Translations under genes and position numbers: made by a program
The notes under the pieces: generated by a model
The model's database searches: none
What the model saw: only the letters and a program-made list of their open reading frames with translations
Told to the model about the DNA's origin: nothing
NCBI GenBank assembly: GCA_964435025.1
Contig: CAYSXL010000013.1
Location: 1 to 14,359 of the forward strand
Source: PWHW01 sp964435025
GTDB lineage: Bacteria > Patescibacteriota > Minisyncoccia > Minisyncoccales > PWPS01
DNA: 14,359 bases
Reading direction: 5' to 3'
Shown: positions 1 to 6,300 of the stretch, piece after piece
Layout of the letters: each line of letters starts with the position of its first letter
How positions within the stretch are numbered: the stretch's first letter is position 1

Positions 1-96
1 TACCTCTGGTTATTATGTGGTAATAGGATTTTGACAAAAGAAGTCTCGGTGATCTTGGCATTAAGTTAATGATACATTATTTTATTCAAAAAGCCA

Positions 97-171
97 AATT
101 CCCCGACTAAAAGAGAACCGTCCCCTATTTCCTAATTCCCCGACTAAAAGAGAACCGTCCCCTATTTCCTA
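97..171. repeat. Two tandem 37-bp repeat units, REP-transposase-like
   Basis: Two identical 37-bp units lie head to tail (97-133 and 134-170), with one extra base of a third unit. On the minus strand each unit contains AATAGGGGACGGTTCTC followed by TTTTAGTCGGGGAATT. From general knowledge, short 'GGGGACGGTTCT' strings recur near REP-associated Y1 tyrosine transposase (TnpA_REP, IS200-like) genes in many bacteria. No such transposase is in the window. The units are contiguous, with no spacers, so this is not a CRISPR array. Confidence 0.85.
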
Positions 172-233
172 TTTCTCTTGTTCCGTTTCGATCGAAGTAC
201 TCTAATTTAAAACGACAAAATCTAAGCTAAAGA

Positions 234-249
234 TAAGCGCCCCCGCTTA
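234..249 (-). terminator. Possible weak terminator after amidohydrolase gene
   Basis: TAAGCG and CGCTTA form a 6-bp perfect stem around a four-base loop, 22 nt downstream of the amidohydrolase stop codon on the minus strand. The tail after it (ATCTTTAGC) is a poor U-tract, so termination would be inefficient or factor-assisted. Confidence 0.35.
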
Positions 250-270
250 AGTCCATCTCCTTTCTTCAGC

Positions 271-1425
271 TTAACATGTCTTTTTATATTCAATTTTACC
301 TCCCTTTATTACAAAAGAAATTTTTAAATCTTTATTTTTAAAAATTTCTCCGATACTTTGATTGTCATCTAAGACTAAAATATCGGCAAACTTACCGGGT
401 TCAAGGGAGCCAATTACTTCATCAACTCCCAAGACTTGAGCGGCTTCAATGGTTATGTAATCTAGAGCTTTTTGAGAGCTAACTTTTTCTTGATTGTTAA
501 ATAATTGAGTGTCTTTGATTAGGTTAAGTTCCGGATTTGTTAATGGCCCATCGGTAGCAATAGATTTTTTTACTCCATATTTTTCAAGTAATTTTAAATT
601 TACTGTTTTAAAATTAAATTTTTTGCTACTGGTCGGACATAAAGAAAATCCCACATTATATTTTGATAATTGCCTAATCTCTTTTTCTTCTAAGAAGTTC
701 CCATGAACTAAAATTGTTTTTCTTTCTTTAGAAAGAATTCCAAGCTCTTGAAGCAAATCAATTCTTTCTTTTCCATGCTTTTTAAAAACCAACTTTTTTT
801 CTTCAGGAAATTCAGCTAGATGTAGCATCAAAGTAAAGTCAGAAATATCGGCTATTTTTTTAAAAGAAGATAAATTATCTAATGGAATTTCTAATAGTGA
901 GTGTAATAATATTCCTGGAAAAAGTAAGCTGGAATTATTGCATTCTTCTTTAATTTTATTTAGTTTGTGCAAAATACTTTCTTTCCCTGTAATCATTTTC
1001 CCACCTAAAAACCTAATACTGTATTTAGGTGCCTCCTCCATTCCCCTCCCACCAGCTAATGTAGTTACTCCGTTTTCTGAGTGAATGGCAAGGGTTCTTA
1101 GGCAAGATTTTTGTTTTTCTATTTCTAATTTTTTTTCGCTTATTTTTGAGTCGAAATTATTTGTAATTTCAAGAATATTTTTTGGAGACTTAATTTTATC
1201 AATATTTTCTTTATATATTAAATCTCCAAGATGACAGTGAGTGTTAATGAAACCGGGTAAAATTGTTTTATTTTCTAAGTTTAACACCTCCTCCTTACGA
1301 TATTTTTTTTTAGGAACACCATTTCCTATTTCAATAATTTTATCGTTTTTTATTACTAAAAAACCACGAGGAATAATATCCCTGTTACTATTCTGTGTAA
1401 TAATTGAGCAATTTTTTAAAATCAT
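271..1425 (-). CDS. Amidohydrolase, MtaD/SsnA-type deaminase-like
   Basis: A 384-residue metal-dependent amidohydrolase of the chlorohydrolase / SAH-MTA deaminase / aminofutalosine deaminase group. These are cytoplasmic TIM-barrel enzymes that usually deaminate purine-like rings. The metal site is complete: H63-x-H65 after the strand PGFINTHCH, H202 with E205 (LHLAE), H240 (LVHG) and D291 (ATDGP). The family signatures LCPTSSKKF and an ADILVLD-type C-terminal return strand are present, so the flanking beta-sandwich domain is intact. At 384 aa it is shorter than typical MtaD (about 430 aa). The ATG at 1425 directly follows the U-tract of the upstream gene's terminator; AAAAAGGG in that hairpin's 3' arm is the only ribosome-binding candidate. 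The substrate cannot be read from sequence. Nudix and kinase neighbours make a nucleoside or base plausible, but this is inference. Confidence 0.85.
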   Translation of the reverse strand: MILKNCSIITQNSNRDIIPRGFLVIKNDKIIEIGNGVPKKKYRKEEVLNLENKTILPGFINTHCHLGDLIYKENIDKIKSPKNILEITNNFDSKISEKKLEIEKQKSCLRTLAIHSENGVTTLAGGRGMEEAPKYSIRFLGGKMITGKESILHKLNKIKEECNNSSLLFPGILLHSLLEIPLDNLSSFKKIADISDFTLMLHLAEFPEEKKLVFKKHGKERIDLLQELGILSKERKTILVHGNFLEEKEIRQLSKYNVGFSLCPTSSKKFNFKTVNLKLLEKYGVKKSIATDGPLTNPELNLIKDTQLFNNQEKVSSQKALDYITIEAAQVLGVDEVIGSLEPGKFADILVLDDNQSIGEIFKNKDLKISFVIKGGKIEYKKTC

Positions 1426-1462
1426 AAAAAAAACCCTTTTTACAGTATGACTATAAAAAGGG
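1426..1462 (-). terminator. Rho-independent terminator of Nudix-kinase gene
   Basis: A 9-bp perfect stem (1434-1442 pairing with 1454-1462; CCCTTTTTA with TAAAAAGGG) with an 11-nt loop is followed on the minus strand by eight Ts (1433-1426). The stop codon TAG of the Nudix-kinase gene (1453-1451) lies inside the loop, and the U-tract touches the ATG of the next gene. A weak internal promoter (TATAGT at 1450-1455, in the loop and 3' arm region) could restart transcription. Confidence 0.8.
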
Positions 1463-2563
1463 CTTAATCAATGCAACAATTTCATTTTGAATTGTTGATA
1501 TTGACTTTGAACCGTCAATTACTTCCCAATCGTTAGCTTTTGCTAACTTAAGAAATCCTCTTCGCTGATTCTCCATGAAATGTTTATCCACTTTATCATA
1601 CTTGGATAAATTTTTTTTCTTCTTTAGTCTTTCCATAGCTACCTCAACAGGTGCATCCAAAAGAATAACTTTATCAGGTGAATGACCTCCCATTAAGTTA
1701 TCGTTTAATTCATTTAAAGAATTACAGCAAAGATTAAAAATCAAACTGAAATAATTCATGAAAGAACCTGTCCAACGATCGAAAACCACTATCTCTCCCC
1801 TGTCCATTCTCGGAATAACGATTTCTTTATAGAAAATCGCGTTAGAGAGTAGAAATGCCATCATCTCTACTTGAGGAGAACCTTTGGTGTGATTAGCTAG
1901 TTCCATGATTTTTTCTCCTAAATCACAACCCTGGGGAACCTTGGTGTAAAAGGCTTGATTTTTCTTTTCGTTTATCCGATTCACCAGCTCTAGTGCTTGA
2001 GTTGTTTTTCCCACTCCATCGATTCCTTCTATGGCAAAACTGGTACCTTTCTCGACATTTAAGCCCTGATCTTCCTTTTTCTTCGATTTTAAATAACCAT
2101 TTTTCAGTGATTCCGCCAACTCAACGCTTTCTTTCAACCAAAAAGGAGCGCTTTTATCATTCACTACCTCTTCTTTGTCAATCCACTCTGCTGACAGATG
2201 CTCAAGGCTTAGACTGATTTTTTTATCTTTTTCCGCTACGCAGAAAAAATCAATGCCAACCACATACACATCATCACTTTCTATGCACCAAGCCTTAATA
2301 GGAAATACGGTCTCTGAAATTATTTCGATTCCGGTTTCTTCTTTTACCTCCCTGATTAGGGCATCGATTGGGCCCTCTCCGTGCTCTATTCTTCCTCCGG
2401 GCAAATCCCATGATGAAGCAGTAGAGTCTTTCCTTTTTCTAAGTGACAGATAAAAACCTTCTTCTGACAAAATCACTACTTTAACCGCTAATCTCAATTG
2501 AAAACGGTGAGAGATGTTACCTAATCTGTCCATCGCGTTTATGAAAATGCAGATTTCTTTCAT
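1451..2563 (-). CDS. Nudix hydrolase - thymidylate kinase-like fusion
   Basis: A two-domain protein of 370 aa. Residues about 20-150 are a Nudix hydrolase with a perfect Nudix box (G57-x5-E63, then REVKEETGI at 71-79), which binds Mg2+ and cleaves nucleoside-diphosphate-X compounds. Residues about 170-370 are a P-loop kinase like dTMP kinase: Walker A EGIDGVGKTT at about 179-188, a DRW motif (usually DRY) near 261, a strand ILLDAP near 300 and a basic LID segment RLKKKKNLSKYDK. The usual REPGGT loop is replaced by KVPQGCDLGE, so the substrate may not be dTMP. I chose the ATG at 2563 because GGAGGG lies 6 nt before it; the TTG at 2569 touches that Shine-Dalgarno sequence. The Nudix half is clearly related to the Nudix gene just upstream. 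It has its own promoter and terminator. Confidence 0.88.
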   Translation of the reverse strand: MKEICIFINAMDRLGNISHRFQLRLAVKVVILSEEGFYLSLRKRKDSTASSWDLPGGRIEHGEGPIDALIREVKEETGIEIISETVFPIKAWCIESDDVYVVGIDFFCVAEKDKKISLSLEHLSAEWIDKEEVVNDKSAPFWLKESVELAESLKNGYLKSKKKEDQGLNVEKGTSFAIEGIDGVGKTTQALELVNRINEKKNQAFYTKVPQGCDLGEKIMELANHTKGSPQVEMMAFLLSNAIFYKEIVIPRMDRGEIVVFDRWTGSFMNYFSLIFNLCCNSLNELNDNLMGGHSPDKVILLDAPVEVAMERLKKKKNLSKYDKVDKHFMENQRRGFLKLAKANDWEVIDGSKSISTIQNEIVALIKPFL

Positions 2564-2618
2564 TTTCAACCCTCCAGTCTATTGATTTTTGAAATCCAAT
2601 TGAAAAGGTGCTGATGAT

Positions 2619-2646
2619 ATTATATACTGCTTTTCCTAAAAGTCAA
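2619..2646 (-). promoter_or_regulatory. Sigma-70-type promoter for Nudix-kinase gene
   Basis: On the minus strand, TTGACT (2646-2641, 5/6 match) is followed after 16 nt by TATAAT (2624-2619, 6/6). The predicted start, near 2612, gives a leader of about 49 nt carrying GGAGGG before the ATG at 2563. The promoter overlaps the 3' end of the upstream Nudix gene. Confidence 0.7.
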
Positions 2647-3055
2647 GGTGGCTGGCTTTTCCTACGGTTTCTTGAATCCAGCTGGGAATCTCTCTACTGG
2701 CATCTATTTCTTTTTTGGTAAGCCATCTGGCATCCGTATGCTCTTCACTTAATTCTACCTCTTGCGGTTTATCCAGGATACAAAGAAAGTCTTTTCCGTC
2801 AATCTTAACTCCGTTCTTGTCCATCTGCCAATTTTTAATAAGCAAAATTTTGGAAAAAGAAATATCAATTCCGGTTTCTTCTTTTATTTCTCTAAGTAAA
2901 GCCTCCTTTTCAGTCTCCCCTGTCTTCATTCTTCCTCCCGGAATATCCCACTCCAAAGGAGAAACTTCTTCTTTGGCGCTTTTTAATAATATTAAATATT
3001 TTCCACTAAATGAGACCAAGGCCTTAACAGCCTTTTTGTAATTATTTTTAGTCAT
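2636..3055 (-). CDS. Nudix hydrolase
   Basis: A 139-residue single-domain Nudix (MutT-like) hydrolase. The Nudix box is intact: the strand WDIPGGRMKTGETEKEALL leads into REIKEETGI at about residues 68-76, with the metal-binding glutamates present. Such enzymes remove damaged or excess nucleotides or cleave sugar and cofactor diphosphates; the substrate is not readable here. It aligns along its length with the N-terminal half of the downstream fusion (shared VKALV/VKVVI strand, W-D-x-PGGR, REXKEETGI, and the H-x(2)-A-x-W strand), so the two are paralogues in tandem. There is no Shine-Dalgarno sequence; an extended -10 element ends 6 nt before the ATG, suggesting a leaderless mRNA. Confidence 0.88.
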   Translation of the reverse strand: MTKNNYKKAVKALVSFSGKYLILLKSAKEEVSPLEWDIPGGRMKTGETEKEALLREIKEETGIDISFSKILLIKNWQMDKNGVKIDGKDFLCILDKPQEVELSEEHTDARWLTKKEIDASREIPSWIQETVGKASHLDF

Positions 3056-3061
3056 TGTCCA

Positions 3062-3070
3062 ATAATAACA
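3062..3070 (-). promoter_or_regulatory. Extended -10 promoter, leaderless start of Nudix gene
   Basis: On the minus strand TGT-TATTAT (3070-3062) is an extended -10 element. Only 6 nt (TGGACA) separate it from the ATG at 3055, so the expected transcript would begin at or next to the start codon. The -35 region is a T-run with no consensus, as extended -10 promoters allow. Confidence 0.5.
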
Positions 3071-3081
3071 TAATTTTGATT

Positions 3082-3121
3082 AAAAAAAAATAAGCGTACA
3101 AATTTTATTTTTTGTACGCTT
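3082..3121 (-). terminator. Rho-independent terminator of B12-type radical SAM gene
   Basis: An 11-bp perfect stem (AAGCGTACAAA at 3092-3102 with TTTGTACGCTT at 3111-3121) and 8-nt loop are followed on the minus strand by T and nine more Ts (3091-3082 region, one A between stem and run). It overlaps the TAA stop of the radical SAM gene by one base. Confidence 0.9.
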
Positions 3122-4680
3122 TATAGATAAGGATTAATTCCTTTTTTGTAGGGCAGATTTGCTTTTTCATAAAAATCTACCAAATCATTTTTGACAGAGG
3201 TGAAGAAACTACGGTTTTCAATTATTTTTTGATTAATATAAGAATCGACTAAATCAATGTCCCCTTTCTCGTATAGTTGAATAAGTGATTCCAATAAAAA
3301 TAATTCTTTTCTTTTTAAAAGCATAACCGTTTTGTGAATTTCTTCACGCTCCTGTCCGGATATCGCTTTCGGGGCAGATAAGGAGTCTATCGCCCAGTGA
3401 TAAATGTCGCCATATGACTTGTTCCATTTTTTAAGAGCTGAAGCAATTTCCGAAACTGCTTTTGATTTAAACCTGTATTCCAGATTAATGCCTTTCTTTT
3501 TCACGTTGGTGCCTTTGATGTATTCCTCGGTAAGATCAGTACCTTCGGCGGCAAAAACACAACTGTATATACCTTTGGTAATTACATAATCGTACTTTTG
3601 AAGAAAATTAAGGTGTAACTTTAATTCTTCAATCGTCGAATCTTTGTCCAACATGATATACCCCATCTGTACAATAATCCCCAATTCGCTGCAAATTTCC
3701 ACGGCCGAAATATTTTGCTTTGGCGTAGTTCCCTTTCTCCATTCTTTCAGTTGTCTTGGTATTATTGACTCTACTCCCAAACTTACCGAAAAAAGTCCAT
3801 GATCTCTTAAGAGCCGAAAAGTTTTTTTATCTACATCATCGGCGCGACAGGACATTCTGAAATTTATTTTCAGTTTTCTTTTATTCAGCTCTTTACATAG
3901 CTCCTCTGCTCTTTTTCCTTTATCGTCAGGAGGGAAAAAACAATCATCTACAAATTTGAAATAAGTCGCTCCGTAGTTTAAAGAAACTTCTTCTATTTCA
4001 TCAACAATGTTTTTTATCGAACGACCACGCCACTTTTCTCCGGAATTTAATCGTCCAAACGAATTTACAGAACAAAAGGAGCAATCTCCATAACATCCTC
4101 GACTACAAGAAATATGGACCGGATTCTTTTGGGCTATAGTTTCTCGTATAGTAGGTCTGTCGGGAAAAGGTAGTAGATCCAAATTATTGATTTTTTCCCT
4201 ATTTTTCAGTATAGATGGTTTTTCAGATCCTTCGAAAATTAGTCCTGCTGTTTTTTTCCAATCTTCTTTTGCAATTAATTTTTCCGCTAACTCTGAAAAA
4301 GTCACTTCACCTTCTCCAATGATGATTGAATCAACTAATCCGGGAAAAGATGAAAAAATCCACTCATAATTAAAGCTGGCCAAAAATCCTCCTATCGCAA
4401 TGTGAGCAGAGGGTACTTTCAATTTAATGAATTTAGCTATTTCGGAAAAACTATCTAAAGAATCTTGGTAAAGAGTAAAGCCAACTATCTTTGGTTTTCT
4501 GACTAAAATTTCGTTTTTAATTTCCTCCGTCTCGATTGAAGAAAGAAAACCGTCAATAATTTCACAGTCTATTCCCTTTTCATTTAAAACCGCGGAAAGA
4601 TATCCTAATCCCAAATCCTCTTCCGGTTGTCTAAAAGTGTCCGAGGGTGGAACTATCAAAATGACTAAATTATCTTCCAT
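3121..4680 (-). CDS. Cobalamin-binding-type radical SAM protein
   Basis: A 519-residue protein in the layout of B12-dependent radical SAM enzymes. Residues about 4-130 form a Rossmann-like cobalamin-binding domain (LGLGYLSAVLNEKGIDCEII, IAIGG, IIIGEGEVTFSELAEKL); the DxHxxG base-off histidine motif is absent, as in many family members. The radical SAM domain follows, with the [4Fe-4S] motif C196-x3-C200-x2-C203 (GCYGDCSFC), a FKFVDD strand near 242-246 and GVES near 302-305. The last 120 residues are helical and unassigned. Family members catalyse methyl transfer or ring chemistry, but the substrate is unknown. ATG at 4680 is fixed by AAGGAGGT, 7 nt upstream, the strongest Shine-Dalgarno sequence in the window. 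It has its own promoter and terminator and follows a second radical SAM gene. Confidence 0.9.
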   Translation of the reverse strand: MEDNLVILIVPPSDTFRQPEEDLGLGYLSAVLNEKGIDCEIIDGFLSSIETEEIKNEILVRKPKIVGFTLYQDSLDSFSEIAKFIKLKVPSAHIAIGGFLASFNYEWIFSSFPGLVDSIIIGEGEVTFSELAEKLIAKEDWKKTAGLIFEGSEKPSILKNREKINNLDLLPFPDRPTIRETIAQKNPVHISCSRGCYGDCSFCSVNSFGRLNSGEKWRGRSIKNIVDEIEEVSLNYGATYFKFVDDCFFPPDDKGKRAEELCKELNKRKLKINFRMSCRADDVDKKTFRLLRDHGLFSVSLGVESIIPRQLKEWRKGTTPKQNISAVEICSELGIIVQMGYIMLDKDSTIEELKLHLNFLQKYDYVITKGIYSCVFAAEGTDLTEEYIKGTNVKKKGINLEYRFKSKAVSEIASALKKWNKSYGDIYHWAIDSLSAPKAISGQEREEIHKTVMLLKRKELFLLESLIQLYEKGDIDLVDSYINQKIIENRSFFTSVKNDLVDFYEKANLPYKKGINPYL

Positions 4681-4726
4681 TTTCCAAACCTCCTTTCCAT
4701 TATTTTTATTTTCAAAGACCTAATAT

Positions 4727-4754
4727 ATTATAACATTTATTTCTCATTTGACAA
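4727..4754 (-). promoter_or_regulatory. Promoter for B12-type radical SAM gene
   Basis: On the minus strand TTGTCA (4754-4749, 5/6) is followed after 16 nt by TATAAT (4732-4727, 6/6), with TGT directly before the -10 (extended -10). The -35 box lies inside the 3' end of the SPASM gene. The predicted start is near 4720, giving a leader of about 40 nt with AAGGAGGT. Confidence 0.75.
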
Positions 4755-5730
4755 TAATGGTACAGAGATAGCTGGAGTGAATGAAATCTTTGCTTTTAGC
4801 TCTAATAAATTTTATTTCCGGGATTTCCTTTTTATTAATAATTGGACAATATTGATCGGGTTCCGGTGACCCAAAAGTCAACAATCTTCTTCCCAAACAT
4901 CCTCCCCTACAATAATTGGCAACGGAACAATTTGAGCACTTTTCAAGAATTTGGAGCTTCATTTTTTTAAATTTCTCAAAATCTGAAAATTCTCCCGATA
5001 AATAGACACACGGAGTTATTTTTCCATCAGGATGTAGTCTGGCAGAATTTCCACAAGGAGATCCTTTCAATTTTTCCGGAGCGACCAATGTCAATAACGG
5101 TTCGGAGTTGCTGACGAGTTCAAAGTTTTCAGACAATAATTTTATTGATTCCCAAAACTCTGAATAGTTCATTAAATATTTATCCGTATCAACTGGTTTA
5201 TATAAATTGATTCTTAATGGAATATCATATTTATCTAATAATAATCTAAACTCGGGAAGATGCTTGTAATTATTGTTCATTAGGCACATTGCTATCGAAA
5301 CCGTTAATCCGATTTCTTTGCACTTTTCTATTGCCCTGATAGCCATATCAAAGGCATCATGCTTCCCTCTCCACTCGTTGTGCAAAGCGCTATTTGGAAA
5401 ATCTAAAGAAACATCTATATCCTTAAATTTCTTTAAATAATTTTCACTGAGAGTTTCCAGCGAAAATCCATTCGTGGTTAAGGCGATTTCAATATTTTTT
5501 TCACTGAGAAAATCAACAATTTTAGTGAAGTCCTTATTAAGTACACTCTCTCCTGTTCCGAAATTAACTTTTTTTATATTTGGAAAATTTTTAATTATAC
5601 TTTCAAGCTCTTGAAGTGAAATACTTTTCTGTATTAATTTTCTGGAATAGCAGTGAGGGCAATTTAAATTACACAACGAAGTAATTCCTATTCCTAAAGC
5701 GTCTATTTTCTTATAACTCTTTTCGTTCAT
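4744..5730 (-). CDS. Radical SAM/SPASM domain protein
   Basis: A 328-residue radical SAM enzyme. The N-terminal cluster motif is C20-x3-C24-x2-C27 (CNLNCPHCY), with GTGES at 58-62 in place of the usual GGGEP. The C-terminal SPASM region carries seven cysteines at about 226, 241, 265, 268, 274, 278 and 295 (CGN..., ITPCVYL, CSNC, YCRGGC, QYC), enough for auxiliary Fe-S clusters. SPASM enzymes commonly modify peptides (sactipeptide, PQQ, mycofactocin types) or heme-like substrates. I found no credible precursor peptide gene beside it, so peptide modification is only a possibility. It ends in TGA. There is no Shine-Dalgarno sequence; a -10-like box lies 8 nt before the ATG, suggesting little or no leader. 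Confidence 0.88.
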   Translation of the reverse strand: MNEKSYKKIDALGIGITSLCNLNCPHCYSRKLIQKSISLQELESIIKNFPNIKKVNFGTGESVLNKDFTKIVDFLSEKNIEIALTTNGFSLETLSENYLKKFKDIDVSLDFPNSALHNEWRGKHDAFDMAIRAIEKCKEIGLTVSIAMCLMNNNYKHLPEFRLLLDKYDIPLRINLYKPVDTDKYLMNYSEFWESIKLLSENFELVSNSEPLLTLVAPEKLKGSPCGNSARLHPDGKITPCVYLSGEFSDFEKFKKMKLQILEKCSNCSVANYCRGGCLGRRLLTFGSPEPDQYCPIINKKEIPEIKFIRAKSKDFIHSSYLCTIIVK

Positions 5731-5738
5731 GCTTGTGT

Positions 5739-5767
5739 TTTATAATTATTGTTTATCAATTTTTTAA
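5739..5767 (-). promoter_or_regulatory. Candidate promoter for SPASM gene
   Basis: On the minus strand TTAAAA (5767-5762, 4/6) is followed after 17 nt by TATAAA (5744-5739, 5/6). Eight nt separate the -10 from the ATG at 5730, so the transcript would be leaderless or nearly so. The region is AT-rich, which raises the chance of a fortuitous match. Confidence 0.45.
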
Positions 5768-5791
5768 CTTCACGCACTATACCACAAAGCA

Positions 5792-5821
5792 AAAGCCCTG
5801 AAAAGAAAATCTCAGGGTTTT
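5792..5821 (-). terminator. Terminator after GIY-YIG gene
   Basis: CCCTGA (5796-5801) pairs with TCAGGG (5812-5817), extended outward by a G-U pair and three A-T pairs, around a 10-nt loop. On the minus strand it is followed by TTTTGCTTTG, a moderate U-tract. It separates the small GIY-YIG gene from the SPASM gene. The plus-strand tail also has four Ts, so it could work in both directions. Confidence 0.65.
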
Positions 5822-5848
5822 GGCTTGTCCTGGTCACTACCACAATAT

Positions 5849-6103
5849 TTAAGAGAGGTGGTTTTGGAGCTGTCTCTTTAGATAATTTCTACCAGATCCG
5901 CTTTTTAAGAATTTTTCCCTTCCAAGAGCGTCAAGTTTATTTAAATACCCTTCAAAATATATTAACCTCCAATCTCTCTTTAACCTTGTTGTTCTGCTTC
6001 CACTTCCGGATTGATGATCTTTTATTCTTCGCTTCAAACTAGAAGTACTCCCAATATACCAACTATTATCTTTCTTGTTTTCGAGAAGATAAACGTAAAA
6101 CAT
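5849..6103 (-). CDS. Small GIY-YIG nuclease-like protein (copy 1)
   Basis: An 84-residue single-domain GIY-YIG protein of the small UvrC-N-terminus-like/YhbQ type. The core is present: the first strand YVYLLEN, Y16-I-G18 with R25 and H30 (YIGSTSSLKRRIKDH), and the metal-binding E63 in REKFLKSGSGRNYLK. Isolated domains of this length are common in bacteria. Proposed roles are nuclease activity in repair or selfish DNA, but most are uncharacterised. It lies just downstream of tRNA-Gln and a GC-rich palindrome, and is paralogous to the GIY-YIG gene on the other side of that tRNA. No clear ribosome-binding site precedes the ATG. A hairpin terminator follows. Confidence 0.87.
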   Translation of the reverse strand: MFYVYLLENKKDNSWYIGSTSSLKRRIKDHQSGSGSRTTRLKRDWRLIYFEGYLNKLDALGREKFLKSGSGRNYLKRQLQNHLS

Positions 6104-6144
6104 ATTTTACGGTCCCACGGGGCACCTCAATTAGAATCTACCGG

Positions 6145-6177
6145 GTCCCGTAAAGCTCGCTTATGCTCACACGGGAC
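6145..6177. repeat. GC-rich inverted repeat upstream of GIY-YIG copy 1
   Basis: GTCCCGT (6145-6151) and ACGGGAC (6171-6177) form a 7-bp stem around a 19-nt loop that contains GCTCGCT / TATGCTCA. The flanking plus-strand string CTACCGGGTCCCG resembles CTACCATCGGGTCCG found upstream of GIY-YIG copy 2. Confidence 0.7.
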
Positions 6178-6194
6178 TCGCTTCAATCGGCTCC

Positions 6195-6225
6195 GCCGCG
6201 TGGCGGCGAAGCCGCTTTACGCGGC
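6195..6225. repeat. Bipartite palindrome touching the 3' end of tRNA-Gln
   Basis: GCCGCGT (6195-6201) pairs with ACGCGGC (6219-6225), and inside it GCGGC (6203-6207) pairs with GCCGC (6211-6215) around a GAA loop. The outer arm shares its last base with the tRNA discriminator position. It is far more GC-rich than its surroundings and has no U-tract, so it looks like a REP-type palindrome rather than a terminator. Confidence 0.75.
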
Positions 6226-6295
6226 TGCCGGGATAGGACTCGAACCTATACTACGAGTACCAGAAACTCGCGTCCTACCATTAGACGACCCGGCA
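6225..6295 (-). tRNA. tRNA-Gln (anticodon CTG)
   Basis: A complete 71-nt cloverleaf on the minus strand. Acceptor TGCCGGG pairs with CCCGGCA; D-arm GTCT-AATGGTA-GGAC; anticodon stem CGAGT/ACTCG with loop TTCTGGT, giving anticodon CTG; a 4-nt variable loop; T-arm ATAGG-TTCGAGT-CCTAT. The U1-A72 pair and G73 discriminator fit glutamine tRNA. CCA is not encoded (GCCGCG follows). The 5' five bases are part of a 14-bp direct repeat shared with the 3' end of ftsX, and the gene is sandwiched between two GIY-YIG genes. Confidence 0.93.
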
Positions 6296-6300
6296 ATGAA

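Larger units (their letters stand above)
1..270. other. Non-coding left edge of window
   Basis: No convincing gene is visible on either strand. The stretch holds a two-copy tandem repeat (97-171) and a small hairpin (234-249) that may end transcription of the amidohydrolase gene to its right. Positions 1-96 and 172-233 are AT-rich and show nothing I can name. The next gene to the left lies outside the window. Confidence 0.6.

Noticed and set aside
97..171. Possible CRISPR array
   Set aside because: Only two units, directly adjacent with no spacer, and no cas gene nearby.
2564..2569. TTG at 2569 as start of the Nudix-kinase gene
   Set aside because: It directly touches the Shine-Dalgarno GGAGGG with no spacing; the ATG at 2563 has proper 6-nt spacing.
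5731..5848. Search for a precursor peptide gene next to the SPASM enzyme
   Set aside because: The gap holds a candidate promoter and a hairpin terminator; I saw no start-RBS-peptide combination with core-like residues on either strand.
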